Assembly: GCA_041915365.1 (NCBI GenBank)
Contig: JAYSBP010000012.1
Location: 4,486-68,485, forward strand
Direction: 5' to 3'
Source: UBA6016 sp041915365
Lineage (GTDB): Bacteria; Campylobacterota; Campylobacteria; Campylobacterales; UBA6016
DNA length: 64,000 bases
The notes beneath the pieces were generated by a model. It saw only the letters and a program-made list of their open reading frames with translations, did no database searches and had not been told where the DNA came from. Below are positions 1-8,266 of the stretch, one piece after another (position 1 is the first letter of the stretch; every line of letters begins with the position of its first letter). The translations under genes were made by a program, and so were the position numbers.

Positions 1-1
1 A

Positions 2-1003
2 CAATCCACGTCTTTTATAAATAATAGTATCGAGAGAGCCAATGAGCATAGCGACTTTGGTCTCGAAAAAATAGTAAATTCATTTTGTAGCTTCATAAGA
101 AAACAGCTTCTTGACGACGAGCTACTTTGCATTATTTTCTTGGATTTTGACATCGCCGCAAACACTATCAAGATAGCCAACTACGGTATGCCGCCGCTTC
201 TTATCGAACAAAACGGTCAGATACAGCCGATAAAACCGAAAAATCCGCCTATTATGCCGTTTTTAGGTACTGAAAATATAGACACGATACCGCTTGACGG
301 AATAACCAAAATAGCGCTTTATTCGGATGGACTAAACGAAAGTGAAACATCGGACGGGAGACCGTATTCAAAATACATAGAAGATGATTTCAAAGATTCA
401 ATCTTGATGAGGCAGCTGCTTAGAAAATTTGAATCAAAAGTAAGCTCTCTGGACGACGATATGACCCTTATTTTTATATCCAAGACGTCGACAGAAAAAA
501 GCGTATTTGATAAAAAAATAGAGATACACTCAAAACTAACGGAAGTGATAGAGCTAAATAAAGATATAGAAAACATATTGCTTCATGCCGGAATAAATCA
601 AAGGGACGTGTTTGAGGCTCAGCTTGTATTCAGCGAACTACTAATGAATGCTTTTGAGCACGGGGCTTTGTGTTTAACCCCAGATGAAAAACAAAGACTA
701 ATTTCAGAAGATGCCTATGATGAGTTTTTGGAGAGTTTTGAAAATGCACATACGGCCAAAAAAATCTGCGTAGATATATCTGTTTTTGAAATCAACAACG
801 GGCAAAAAATACTCCAAATCGGGATTGAAGACCCCGGTAAAGGCTTTAAATTTTCAGAGGCGCTTAAAACAATTTACGTGGAAAATAATGACAGGTTTTC
901 AGGACGTGGAATGTGGATGGCAAACGACATCACGGATGGGGTGTTTTTCAGCGAAACAGGCAATAAAACTACTTTTTTTAAGACGGTACAGCAAACAAGC
1001 TAA
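2..1003 (+). CDS. SpoIIE-family PP2C phosphatase with C-terminal HATPase domain, 5' truncated
   Basis: The reading frame is open from base 2, so the N-terminus lies outside the window; about 333 residues are visible. The first part is the end of a PP2C/SpoIIE phosphatase domain, with the metal-binding YSDGLNE motif near visible residue 107 and DDDMTL near 150. The C-terminal part is an RsbW/SpoIIAB-like HATPase: N-box ELLMNAFEHG near 212, EDPGKGF near 275, then GRGMWMAND. Such proteins dephosphorylate and may also phosphorylate a STAS partner in partner-switching signalling. The next gene encodes a STAS-like protein, which supports that role. The input sensor domain is not visible. Confidence 0.85.
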   Translation, partial: QSTSFINNSIERANEHSDFGLEKIVNSFCSFIRKQLLDDELLCIIFLDFDIAANTIKIANYGMPPLLIEQNGQIQPIKPKNPPIMPFLGTENIDTIPLDGITKIALYSDGLNESETSDGRPYSKYIEDDFKDSILMRQLLRKFESKVSSLDDDMTLIFISKTSTEKSVFDKKIEIHSKLTEVIELNKDIENILLHAGINQRDVFEAQLVFSELLMNAFEHGALCLTPDEKQRLISEDAYDEFLESFENAHTAKKICVDISVFEINNGQKILQIGIEDPGKGFKFSEALKTIYVENNDRFSGRGMWMANDITDGVFFSETGNKTTFFKTVQQTS

Positions 1004-1071
1004 TTTATCGTCGGCTAAGAGTTTTTGTCTTAAAATCGAAAACAGTAAAAACAAGAGTAAAAGGGAACTGC

Positions 1072-1380
1072 GTGCAACTAGAAAGCTCACAAACGGCAAA
1101 CGGATACAAAGTAGTAATAAAAGACATAATAAAAACGATAGAAGATAGCACGATATTCAAAAAAGGGATATCCGATATTCTACTCAAAGATCCGGCGGCA
1201 AAAGTAGACATTCACGTCATAGACTCCTACATAATAACCTCTTCTATTATAGGCACCCTGCTTAAAATGGTTCAAAAAGATAATGCTAAAATCTCAGTCT
1301 ATGTTTATAGCGCAGATCTTTACGAACTACTAGACAAGCTAAATCTAATCGTATTACTGAACGTCAAAAAAGAGTTTTAA
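1072..1380 (+). CDS. STAS-domain protein (anti-sigma-factor-antagonist-like)
   Basis: This 102-residue protein starts at GTG with an AAAAGGGA ribosome site about 6 bases upstream. Size and pattern fit a single STAS domain: beta strand VDIHVID, then SYIITSSIIGTLLKM where the phosphorylatable Ser/Thr and helix 2 lie in SpoIIAA proteins, then strand KISVYVYS and helix DLYELLDKLNL. It lies 68 bases after the SpoIIE/HATPase gene, so the two probably form a partner-switching pair. The final target (sigma factor, diguanylate cyclase or other) is not in the window. The family call rests on pattern, not on a search. Confidence 0.6.
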   Translation: MQLESSQTANGYKVVIKDIIKTIEDSTIFKKGISDILLKDPAAKVDIHVIDSYIITSSIIGTLLKMVQKDNAKISVYVYSADLYELLDKLNLIVLLNVKKEF

Positions 1381-1388
1381 GACAAAAA

Positions 1389-1420
1389 GTAACTATTTCG
1401 TAACCGACAGAATATACAAT
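1389..1420 (+). promoter_or_regulatory. Candidate Pho box and -10 upstream of pstC
   Basis: Two GTAAC direct repeats start at 1389 and 1400, exactly 11 bases apart, the period of PhoB-type response-regulator sites. A TATACAAT -10-like element follows at 1413-1420, placing the repeats over the -35 region, the usual activator position for pst operons. Position and spacing are seen; binding by a Pho regulator is inference. Confidence 0.4.
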
Positions 1421-1470
1421 TAAAACACACAAAACACTTCAAAGATAGTGGTTTATTAGGGTACTCCAAT

Positions 1471-2331
1471 ATGAAAAATATCAATTTAGGGGACTTCGTT
1501 TTCGAGAGTCTCTCAAGGTTTATGGCACTCTCGGTATTCGTGGTGCTAGTAGCAATTTTTGTCATTTTGTACATAGATGCAAAACCGGCGATAGACTCTT
1601 TTGGCGTAGGATTTTTGACCGGCGAAATTTGGGCGCCTAATATGGAAACCTTTGGTGCACTGCCTTCGATATACGGAACAATTATATCAACGATTATCGC
1701 TATGGCTGTTGCCACACCGATAGCTATCGGTATCGCTATATTTCTTAGTGAAATAGCGCATGCAAAAATAAAAGGGATAGCCGGAACGCTAATAGAGCTT
1801 TTGGCGGCTATTCCATCCGTTATTTACGGTATGTGGGGGCTGTTTTACTTCGTTCCTATCGTTAGAGACGTGACACACGGCTCTGGGATGGGTCTACTTA
1901 CCGGCGGTCTGATACTTGCCATTATGATTGTCCCTTTTACGGCTTCAATCACTAGAGACTCTATGAACACGACTCCTGACATACTAAAAGAGTCCGCATA
2001 CGCACTTGGTGCAACAAAATGGGATGTTATCAAGGACGTTGTTCTCCCATATGCAAAAATAGGCGTCATAGGCTCTATCATACTATCTCTAGGCCGTGCG
2101 CTTGGCGAGACTATGGCAGTCACATTCGTAATGGGTAATGCGCAAAGAATTCCTGAGAGCATACTGGAGCCTGCTACAAGCATTCCGGTCACGCTTGCCA
2201 ATGAGTTTACGGAAGCAGATAGCGATATATACTACTCAAGCCTTTATTTACTAGCGCTACTGCTATTTGTCGTAAGCTTTGCAATTATTGCAACCGCTAA
2301 ATTCCTTTTCCTAAAGAAAGAGAGAAGCTAA
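1471..2331 (+). CDS. pstC: Phosphate ABC transporter permease PstC
   Basis: This 286-residue inner-membrane permease is one half of the PstCA channel for high-affinity phosphate uptake. It has about six transmembrane segments, the first at residues 15-35. The cytoplasmic coupling loop that contacts PstB shows the EAA-like pattern ESAYALGATKWDVIKDVVLPYAKIG near residues 171-195, followed by LGRALGETMAVTFVMGN. The AIPSVIYGMWGLF stretch is typical of PstC. It lies 1 base from pstA and is first in pstCAB. No pstS precedes it; the upstream gene is the STAS protein, so the binding protein must be encoded elsewhere. Confidence 0.95.
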   Translation: MKNINLGDFVFESLSRFMALSVFVVLVAIFVILYIDAKPAIDSFGVGFLTGEIWAPNMETFGALPSIYGTIISTIIAMAVATPIAIGIAIFLSEIAHAKIKGIAGTLIELLAAIPSVIYGMWGLFYFVPIVRDVTHGSGMGLLTGGLILAIMIVPFTASITRDSMNTTPDILKESAYALGATKWDVIKDVVLPYAKIGVIGSIILSLGRALGETMAVTFVMGNAQRIPESILEPATSIPVTLANEFTEADSDIYYSSLYLLALLLFVVSFAIIATAKFLFLKKERS

Positions 2332-2332
2332 G

Positions 2333-3178
2333 ATGTTGCACAAAAATAAAAGAAAAATACTTAATACTATAGTTTTGGCGTTATCAACAGGGGCGGCTCT
2401 TCTTGGCATTGCAATACTATTTTGGATTATAGGGATACTCCTTTTCAAAGGGCTATCTGTAATATCTCTTAATACGTTTATTCAAGACGGCACACCTCCT
2501 GGAATGGAAGGTGGTGGCTTAAGGCAAGCACTAATAGGACACCTAATACTAACAAGCGTAGCGATGGGTATAGGCATACCAGTAGGTATGCTTGCCGGTA
2601 CATATCTTAGCGAGTACGGCGCAGGCTCTAGGGTCGCAAACTTCATCAGGGACTTATCGGACATTATGATGTCGGCTCCTTCTATCGTCGTAGGCGTATT
2701 CGTATATGGCATTATGGTGGCCCCCGTTCACCACTTCTCTGGCTGGGCAGGCAGCGTGGCACTTGCTATACTGGCCGTTCCCGTTATTATCAGAACGACG
2801 GACGACATGCTCCGCCTTGTTCCGCAGACACTTAGAGAGGCGGCATATGCGCTTGGCGCACCAAAATGGAAAGTGATATTTCAAGTGGTTTACAAAGGTG
2901 CGGCGGTCGGCCTAATGACGGGCATACTTCTTGGTGTTGCAAGGGTTGCTGGGGAGACGGCTCCGCTACTATTCACATCGTTTAACAACAACTTCTTTAG
3001 TCTAAATATGAACGACTCCATGGCTTCGCTTACGGTCACGATGTTTGGCTATGCGTCAAGCCCATACGAGGATTGGCAACAACTAGGCTGGGCTGCGGCG
3101 GCGATACTTACTTTTGCAGTCTTGTTTGTGAACATACTAAGTAGAGTTATTATGAATATCAAAAAAGGTAAAAGGTAA
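2333..3178 (+). CDS. pstA: Phosphate ABC transporter permease PstA
   Basis: This 281-residue protein is the second permease of the Pst phosphate importer. The first membrane helix is near residues 15-38. The permease loop has the coupling motif REAAYALGAPKWKVIFQVVYKGA near residues 164-186 and then GVARVAGETAPLLFTSFNN, diagnostic for PstA. It starts 1 base after the pstC stop and 3 bases before pstB, so the three are translated as one operon and assemble as a PstC-PstA heterodimer with a PstB dimer. Confidence 0.95.
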   Translation: MLHKNKRKILNTIVLALSTGAALLGIAILFWIIGILLFKGLSVISLNTFIQDGTPPGMEGGGLRQALIGHLILTSVAMGIGIPVGMLAGTYLSEYGAGSRVANFIRDLSDIMMSAPSIVVGVFVYGIMVAPVHHFSGWAGSVALAILAVPVIIRTTDDMLRLVPQTLREAAYALGAPKWKVIFQVVYKGAAVGLMTGILLGVARVAGETAPLLFTSFNNNFFSLNMNDSMASLTVTMFGYASSPYEDWQQLGWAAAAILTFAVLFVNILSRVIMNIKKGKR

Positions 3179-3181
3179 AAA

Positions 3182-3973
3182 ATGTCAACTATAGCTAACG
3201 TAAAAGAGGCTCTTGAGCTAGAGGTAAAAAACTTCAATTTTTACTACAAAGGGACTACTAGCCCAAGCCTAAAAAACATCAATATGCCAATAGCAAAAAA
3301 CCGCATCACGGCACTTATCGGACCGTCAGGCTGTGGTAAAACTACGCTTTTGCGCTCTTTTAATAGAATTCACGACCTTTACCCTGGAAACAAATACGAG
3401 GGTGAGATACTTTTTGAAGATAGCAAAAAAAATATTCTCGATAAAGACGTAGACCTTATCGACCTTAGACTAAAAATAGGTATGATTTTTCAAAAACCGA
3501 CTCCATTTCCAATGAGTATTTTTGACAACGTAGCTTACGGCCTTAGACTACAGGGAGTCAAAAGCAAATCAGAGCTTGAGGGCAGAGTAGAAGCGGCGCT
3601 AAAAGGTGCGGCGCTATGGGAAGAGGTATCAAACAGGCTAAATGCCGATGGCAACTCGCTCTCAGGCGGACAGCAACAAAGACTTTGTATCGCAAGAGCG
3701 GTAGCGGTAGAGCCTGAAGTATTGCTATTTGACGAGCCAACGTCTGCGCTTGACCCTATATCTACGCTAGCGGTTGAAAAGCTTATTATTGAGCTAAAAG
3801 AGAAGTTAACGGTAATCATCGTAACACACAATATGCAACAAGCGGCAAGGGTGTCGGATTATACGGCGTTTATGTATCTTGGCGACCTAGTTGAGCTTGG
3901 ACACACCGAAGAGCTATTTATCAACCCTGTAGAAAAACTAACAGAAGAGTATATTACAGGAAAATTCGGTTGA
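3182..3973 (+). CDS. pstB: Phosphate ABC transporter ATPase PstB
   Basis: This 263-residue ATPase powers phosphate import. It has a complete ABC nucleotide-binding domain: Walker A GPSGCGKTT near residues 48-56, Q-loop MIFQKPTPFPMSIFDN near 101-116 (the KPTPFPMS stretch is PstB-specific), signature LSGGQQQRL near 160, Walker B VLLFDEPTSALD near 180 and H-loop VTHNM near 217. It is the last gene of pstCAB and is followed at once by a hairpin terminator. PhoU is not present here. Confidence 0.97.
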   Translation: MSTIANVKEALELEVKNFNFYYKGTTSPSLKNINMPIAKNRITALIGPSGCGKTTLLRSFNRIHDLYPGNKYEGEILFEDSKKNILDKDVDLIDLRLKIGMIFQKPTPFPMSIFDNVAYGLRLQGVKSKSELEGRVEAALKGAALWEEVSNRLNADGNSLSGGQQQRLCIARAVAVEPEVLLFDEPTSALDPISTLAVEKLIIELKEKLTVIIVTHNMQQAARVSDYTAFMYLGDLVELGHTEELFINPVEKLTEEYITGKFG

Positions 3974-4010
3974 GAAAAAGAGGTTTTACCTCTCTTTCGA
4001 CTCCTTTTTT
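3974..4010 (+). terminator. Rho-independent terminator after pstB
   Basis: An 11-bp stem with one A-C mismatch (left arm 3974-3984, loop TTT, right arm 3988-3998) is followed by a run of six T at 4005-4010. It overlaps the last codons of the convergent minus-strand gene ending at 3986. Confidence 0.75.
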
Positions 4011-4291
4011 ATTTTGTCTTCTATATAGTTAAAAACCGTGCCACCTCTATTTAGGTAAGCAGTTTGAAGCATAAAAACCTCTTTAAATACATACAAAAAC
4101 CCCAAAAATGGCACGCACCACAATACGACGATTTTTCTCATATTTGCTTTCGCTTCGTATGTGCTGACTAGATAAAAAGCCTCTGTCTCACTAATGTTTG
4201 ACGCCTTATAAATCCCAAATCCGATTGTTGCAAAAATATTTAACAAAAATCCAAGCGCAATATAATTCTGGTAAATCTCGATAGCTTCCAT
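3986..4291 (-). CDS. Small membrane protein of unknown function
   Basis: This 101-residue protein has two predicted membrane helices, near residues 10-28 (IALGFLLNIFATIGFGIYKA) and 50-72 (KIVVLWCVPFLGFLYVFKEVFML), with a charged C-terminus. It overlaps the preceding DHH phosphoesterase gene by 1 base (TAATG type), so it is translationally coupled as the third gene of that operon. No recognisable family motif is visible and no function can be assigned. Confidence 0.7.
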   Translation of the reverse strand: MEAIEIYQNYIALGFLLNIFATIGFGIYKASNISETEAFYLVSTYEAKANMRKIVVLWCVPFLGFLYVFKEVFMLQTAYLNRGGTVFNYIEDKIKKESKER

Positions 4292-5328
4292 TATCCCTCG
4301 ATTGACGGTTTCATTATAGATTCAATAGCTTTTTTGTATTCGGCGTATGTAAAAAATTCTTTTATGTTATTGGCTCTACCGCCTGCGGCATTGCGATGCC
4401 CGCCTCCGCCAAAAAGCGTCTTACTTATTTCACTTACATCCGCTTTGTTGCTTGAGCGCATAGATATATTCCCTTTAGGCGATACGTCGATAAAAAAATC
4501 ATACTCGTCATTTGCCGACAAAAAGCCATTTGCAATAACTGAGACATTGCCGATGGATACAGTAAGAAACCCTGTATATCCAGCATATTCAACGCTAAAC
4601 TCGCCTTTTTTGGTTGAGAGCAGTTTGGTAACGTATCTGCTTGATAGATTGTCTATAGTATCGTTGCTCTCATCGCCCCTTAAAAACTCTTTTTTCAAGA
4701 AGTGTATCGCATCATCTAGCGCAATGTGAGCCTCATCTTTGCCCAAAAACTCTTTTGCCTTCTCAAGTACATAAATCTTGTAATACACACTCTCTTCCGG
4801 AAATATTAGCTTGTTTAGTTCTTTTGTCTCCGTGATTAGGCGCATAAGAGTCTTACCAAACTCAAAAAGAGGCTGGTCTTCCTTCCAAAGGTCGATAGCG
4901 TTTATTGCATCTACAAGAGTCGTAGTAGCCTCATCTAACTCACCAAAATAATCATAAGTCAGCTTTGTCCCGCATCTATTGTTATCTAGCGTATACCAAT
5001 CGGAAAACTCCTTTGCTTGCTCTTCGCCGCTTATATGATGGTCTAGTAGCTGAAGCCTGATATTGTATCCGCTCGTGTTTAGCGCTCTTATCTTGTCATC
5101 CAGATATCTACAATCTTGCGTGCTTAGATTTAGGTCTGTGATAAGAAACAATATCTCTTCGCTCTTATCCTCTAGCGCCTCTATCTCGGCTGTCATTTGC
5201 TTTAGTCTTGCATTTATTTCATTTCCATAGTTGGAATTGAAAAACCGTCCGTTTGGTATATTTTTTGACGATACATATTGACACCCGTAACCGTCTAGGT
5301 CAGTGTGTGATAAGTGAAATAGTCTCAT
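4291..5328 (-). CDS. DHH-family phosphoesterase (NrnB-like oligoribonuclease)
   Basis: This 345-residue protein carries the DHH phosphoesterase metal motifs in order: HTDLDGYG near residues 8-15, ITDLN near 62, LDHH near 95-98, and the C-terminal DHHA1 signature GGGGHRNAAGG near 310-320. Relatives cleave short RNA or linear dinucleotides (NrnA/NrnB) or cyclic dinucleotides; length and the GGGGH motif fit the NrnB-type oligoribonuclease group. Its start overlaps the upstream 87-residue gene by 1 base and its stop overlaps the downstream membrane gene by 1 base, giving a tight three-gene operon. The exact substrate is not decided by the sequence. Confidence 0.85.
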   Translation of the reverse strand: MRLFHLSHTDLDGYGCQYVSSKNIPNGRFFNSNYGNEINARLKQMTAEIEALEDKSEEILFLITDLNLSTQDCRYLDDKIRALNTSGYNIRLQLLDHHISGEEQAKEFSDWYTLDNNRCGTKLTYDYFGELDEATTTLVDAINAIDLWKEDQPLFEFGKTLMRLITETKELNKLIFPEESVYYKIYVLEKAKEFLGKDEAHIALDDAIHFLKKEFLRGDESNDTIDNLSSRYVTKLLSTKKGEFSVEYAGYTGFLTVSIGNVSVIANGFLSANDEYDFFIDVSPKGNISMRSSNKADVSEISKTLFGGGGHRNAAGGRANNIKEFFTYAEYKKAIESIMKPSIEG

Positions 5329-5591
5329 TATTTAGCAAACAACTCCGCATTCTCTTTTTTCATGTGCTCGATTACTTTTACTACTTCATCAACTCCCAGC
5401 ATTCCCTCTTCCTCTTCGCCAAACACCTCATCGATAGCATCCAAATAGATATCTGCCGCTTCGTCAAGCTTTGCTTTTTTTACTCCGGCAAAATATAGTG
5501 TAGCCCTTAGCATCTCTTGGAGTACGGCGCTCATCTCCTCTAACGTTACGTCATCTTCATTTTGTGTCTGTTTTTGGTTGTTCTTTGCCAT
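5328..5591 (-). CDS. Conserved-looking acidic helical protein, unknown
   Basis: This is an 87-residue, strongly acidic, mostly helical protein (TLEEMSAVLQEMLRATLYFAG, then DEAADIYLDAIDEVFGEEEEG). It has no signal peptide or membrane helix. It is first in the operon with the DHH phosphoesterase, overlapping it by 1 base, which suggests co-expression and possibly a shared role in RNA or nucleotide turnover. I do not recognise a family. Confidence 0.7.
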   Translation of the reverse strand: MAKNNQKQTQNEDDVTLEEMSAVLQEMLRATLYFAGVKKAKLDEAADIYLDAIDEVFGEEEEGMLGVDEVVKVIEHMKKENAELFAK

Positions 5592-5657
5592 TTTTTAACC
5601 TTTATTTGTTTGGGCTAATTTTAGCAGGGAACGGCTTACCTTGCAGCCTCGCAAAAA

Positions 5658-6656
5658 TCATTTATCTGCTATTTCGTAAAGCTTTGAGACGGCCTCATTT
5701 TCATCCTCATAATACACTTCAAAATCAAATTTTGCCGTCTTTTTGTACACCTTGTCGTAATACTCCACCAGCAGTACCTCAGCGGCGGCGGACATATCTT
5801 TTGCCTCGTAAGATGCTATCGCTTTCTCTTTTGCGACACGGGAAATGTATGGCGTTATCTTTTCCATGCAAAAATAAAAATACTCCTCGCTTATCCTCTC
5901 ATACATCCGCACAATTCTCTTCACACGCTCGCTCAAAGAGGTATCTATGCGTACCTGCAAACCCTCATCCATCATCTCATACAGACGGTGCGGGAGCATC
6001 ACGGAGCCTATGCGTACACTCTCCCCCTCTATAAAAACAGGTCGTGAACGGTCTATGGATAGCAAGGCAGCGACAAGGCGGTTTTGAAACTCTTTTTGGC
6101 TCGGTTGTGAGCCGTTGACCGCCCCAAAAACAGAACCGTAATGGTTTGCCATCCCCTCTAAATCTATCACGTTGTCAAGCGCTTTTAATATGTCGCTTTT
6201 ACCACATCCCGTGTAGCCTCTTAGGGTTATAAAATTGATTTTTTCAAACGAGTTTAGATACTCGACTACAAACTTTCGGTATGACTTGTAGCCGCCATCT
6301 ATTTTGTCTATCCTGTATCCAATACTGGAAAAAATAGTTGCTAGCGACGATGAGCGCATCCCGCCTCTAGCGCAGTATATGGCTATTTTTGCCTTTGGCG
6401 TATAAGCCGGATATAATGTTTTGATGTGTTTTTCGGCGTTTAGGCACACGTATCCAGCGCCCCTCACTCTCGCCTCAAAAGGGGATATTTGCTTATATAT
6501 AGTCCCGACTTCTCTGTGCTCCTCATCGCTAAGCGCATATAGATTTATAGCTCCAGGCACATGAGACTCTGCGTACTCTTTTGGGCTTCTAGCATCTATG
6601 ATGAGGTCGTATCCGGACAAATCACCGTTTAATTTTTCGATATTTACAACGTTCAT
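5658..6656 (-). CDS. mnmH: tRNA 2-selenouridine synthase MnmH (SelU)
   Basis: This 332-residue enzyme replaces sulfur by selenium in 2-thiouridine (geranylated intermediate) at the wobble position of some tRNAs, using selenophosphate. The N-terminal rhodanese domain (residues 1-130) carries the catalytic Cys95 in YCARGGMRSS, and a P-loop domain follows with GYTGCGKS at 147-154. This rhodanese plus P-loop order and length match MnmH. It implies a selenophosphate synthetase (SelD) elsewhere in the genome. It lies just downstream of the accessory region and in the same direction, but is a core-type gene and probably marks the edge of the insertion. Confidence 0.93.
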   Translation of the reverse strand: MNVVNIEKLNGDLSGYDLIIDARSPKEYAESHVPGAINLYALSDEEHREVGTIYKQISPFEARVRGAGYVCLNAEKHIKTLYPAYTPKAKIAIYCARGGMRSSSLATIFSSIGYRIDKIDGGYKSYRKFVVEYLNSFEKINFITLRGYTGCGKSDILKALDNVIDLEGMANHYGSVFGAVNGSQPSQKEFQNRLVAALLSIDRSRPVFIEGESVRIGSVMLPHRLYEMMDEGLQVRIDTSLSERVKRIVRMYERISEEYFYFCMEKITPYISRVAKEKAIASYEAKDMSAAAEVLLVEYYDKVYKKTAKFDFEVYYEDENEAVSKLYEIADK

Positions 6657-6673
6657 GATTTCAAGCCGCCCAG

Positions 6674-7033
6674 CTAAACTATATTATAAAGAGGGCTTAA
6701 CGTCTTAACAATCGTATTGTGAACTTTTCGTATCGTATCTGTGTCTAGCTCGCCTATTTTTTTAACAAATCTATCATGAGAGAAATTTTTAATTTGAAAG
6801 CAGTCGATTGTAGATGTTTTCGACAGTCCATTTGCGGCGCTATTTTCTAGCCTAATCATCCACGGATAAGAGCCGTACTGCGCCGACCACTCCGTAATAG
6901 GAACGACAGTCTTTAGAGGCAGCTTTCCTATTTCATCAGCGCTCACTACCACCGCAGGTCTTTGCTTGGCTATTTCACTACCGATTTTGGGGAAGAACTC
7001 CACAAGCCAAATCTCACCTTGTCTAATATTCAT
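6674..7033 (-). CDS. MazF/PemK-family endoribonuclease toxin
   Basis: The protein begins best at MNIRQGEIW (ATG at 7033, about 119 residues); an in-frame ATG at 7051 would add six residues with no family match. It shows the MazF/PemK fold pattern: RQGEIWLVEF, KQRPAVVVSADEI, VVPIT, then SKTSTIDCFQIKNF. These toxins cleave mRNA at short sequence motifs. The start overlaps the antitoxin stop by 11 bases, as expected for a translationally coupled toxin-antitoxin operon with the antitoxin first. Confidence 0.85.
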   Translation of the reverse strand: MNIRQGEIWLVEFFPKIGSEIAKQRPAVVVSADEIGKLPLKTVVPITEWSAQYGSYPWMIRLENSAANGLSKTSTIDCFQIKNFSHDRFVKKIGELDTDTIRKVHNTIVKTLSPLYNIV

Positions 7034-7271
7034 AAAGGCCGCCATCATCATTCCAAATTTCTTTCATATCGGCAGTATATTTCTTATCTTTTGCGGCGGT
7101 ATCGGCCGCCATCCTCCACCTCTCTAGCTCTTTTTGCTGCACATAGCTCTTTACAGCATCATTGTATATAGTAGAGAGTGAGACTTTGAGCTCATCTTTT
7201 AGCTGCATCACCTGATTTTTTAGCTCTACAGGCATATTAAAGGTTATTTTCTCGGTGTTAGAATTGACCAT
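7023..7271 (-). CDS. Ribbon-helix-helix antitoxin of the MazF-like toxin
   Basis: This 82-residue protein has an N-terminal ribbon-helix-helix pattern (KITFNMPVELKNQVMQLKDELKVSLSTIYNDAV, residues 8-40) that would bind the operon promoter. Its acidic, aromatic C-terminal tail (EIWNDDGGLYEY) is of the kind that plugs the MazF active site. Gene order (antitoxin first, 11-base overlap with the toxin) supports the pairing. It probably represses its own promoter. Confidence 0.75.
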   Translation of the reverse strand: MVNSNTEKITFNMPVELKNQVMQLKDELKVSLSTIYNDAVKSYVQQKELERWRMAADTAAKDKKYTADMKEIWNDDGGLYEY

Positions 7272-7341
7272 AATAAACTCCCGTATGTTTTTGCCGTATT
7301 ATAGCTAAGTATATTTGTATTTTCAAAAGAATTCCGTATCG

Positions 7342-8220
7342 CTACTTGCTTGACAGATAAGCGTTCAAGACAGCATCTAGCTTTTCGCACAAACTATTAG
7401 GAGATATGATTTTGATATGGGGAAGCCAATATTTTACAATGTTTAGTATCTCGTCTTCGTATGATACTTTTGTGTACAGCATCAGATGTTTATCCGTATG
7501 GGATATGACAACTTGATGCGGCAAAAGCTTTCTTCTCAAAAAATATTCAGCCACCGTATTGTCTATCTCTAGTGTAGCTTCTATTTCTGTTTGCGAAATC
7601 CAGTCTGCCCCACTCTTTTCTATAGTCTCTATAAAATCAGAGCTTGGATTGAAAGTCTTTTCAAGCACTTTCAAATCAGCCATCTTTGAAAAGCTAAAGT
7701 TTTTGAGGGTTCCGTCTTCATCTGCCACTAGATACCAAATAGCATTTTTATTGACTAGCTTGTATGGTAGCAACATTCTAGGCTTGTCTTTGTAAGTACA
7801 CGCTATTTGCTTGTTTTGGAGTATGGCGACGCTAATAGCTTCAAAATCATCTTGCTTTGATGTTATGTTTTCATAACCATATTCTTTGATGAGATATACA
7901 GAGTTGATTTTTGTGTTCAAAATATCAGCTATAAAATCATCGGTAAGCGACGGATATAGTGATTTTATGCCACTTATCGTGGCAAAGTTTTTTATATCAT
8001 TGTACGTCAGCTTGCCCAGTGCGTATGACTCCAAAGAGTAGTAGCCATTTTCCTTTTTTATCGGTAGATATGAGAGTCTGTTGTTCAAGTCTCGCTGAAT
8101 AGTTCTCTTATCCACGCTAAACTCTTCGCAAAGCTCATCTGCGGTAAATCTCTCACCGGAGTTGAATTTCACAAGTATCATAGCTAGTCTAGTGGCTATT
8201 GTATCATGTGATTTTTTCAT
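7342..8220 (-). CDS. WYL-domain transcriptional regulator
   Basis: This 292-residue protein starts with a helix-turn-helix (residues 8-50, RFTADELCEEFSVDKRTIQRDL) of the HTH_11/DeoR-like type. A central WYL-type ligand-binding domain follows, with AIWYLVADEDG near residues 165-175, and then a C-terminal WCX-like domain (LPHQVVISHTDKHLML..). WYL regulators are commonly attached to phage-defence and DNA-damage loci, where they repress the neighbouring genes until a nucleic-acid ligand appears. Here it is the last gene of the co-directional accessory cluster, 46 bases after the HNH gene, so a role as regulator of that cluster is likely but inferred. Confidence 0.85.
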   Translation of the reverse strand: MKKSHDTIATRLAMILVKFNSGERFTADELCEEFSVDKRTIQRDLNNRLSYLPIKKENGYYSLESYALGKLTYNDIKNFATISGIKSLYPSLTDDFIADILNTKINSVYLIKEYGYENITSKQDDFEAISVAILQNKQIACTYKDKPRMLLPYKLVNKNAIWYLVADEDGTLKNFSFSKMADLKVLEKTFNPSSDFIETIEKSGADWISQTEIEATLEIDNTVAEYFLRRKLLPHQVVISHTDKHLMLYTKVSYEDEILNIVKYWLPHIKIISPNSLCEKLDAVLNAYLSSK

Positions 8221-8238
8221 TGTTTTGTCACGCTAGCA

Positions 8239-8258
8239 CCATATTTAGCATGCCATAT
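8239..8258. promoter_or_regulatory. Direct repeat in front of the WYL regulator
   Basis: Two CCATAT copies (8239-8244 and 8253-8258, 14-base period) lie in the 46-base gap between the HNH gene and the WYL gene. This could be an operator for autoregulation. It is short and AT-rich, so chance occurrence is possible. Confidence 0.25.
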
Positions 8259-8266
8259 AAAATATT

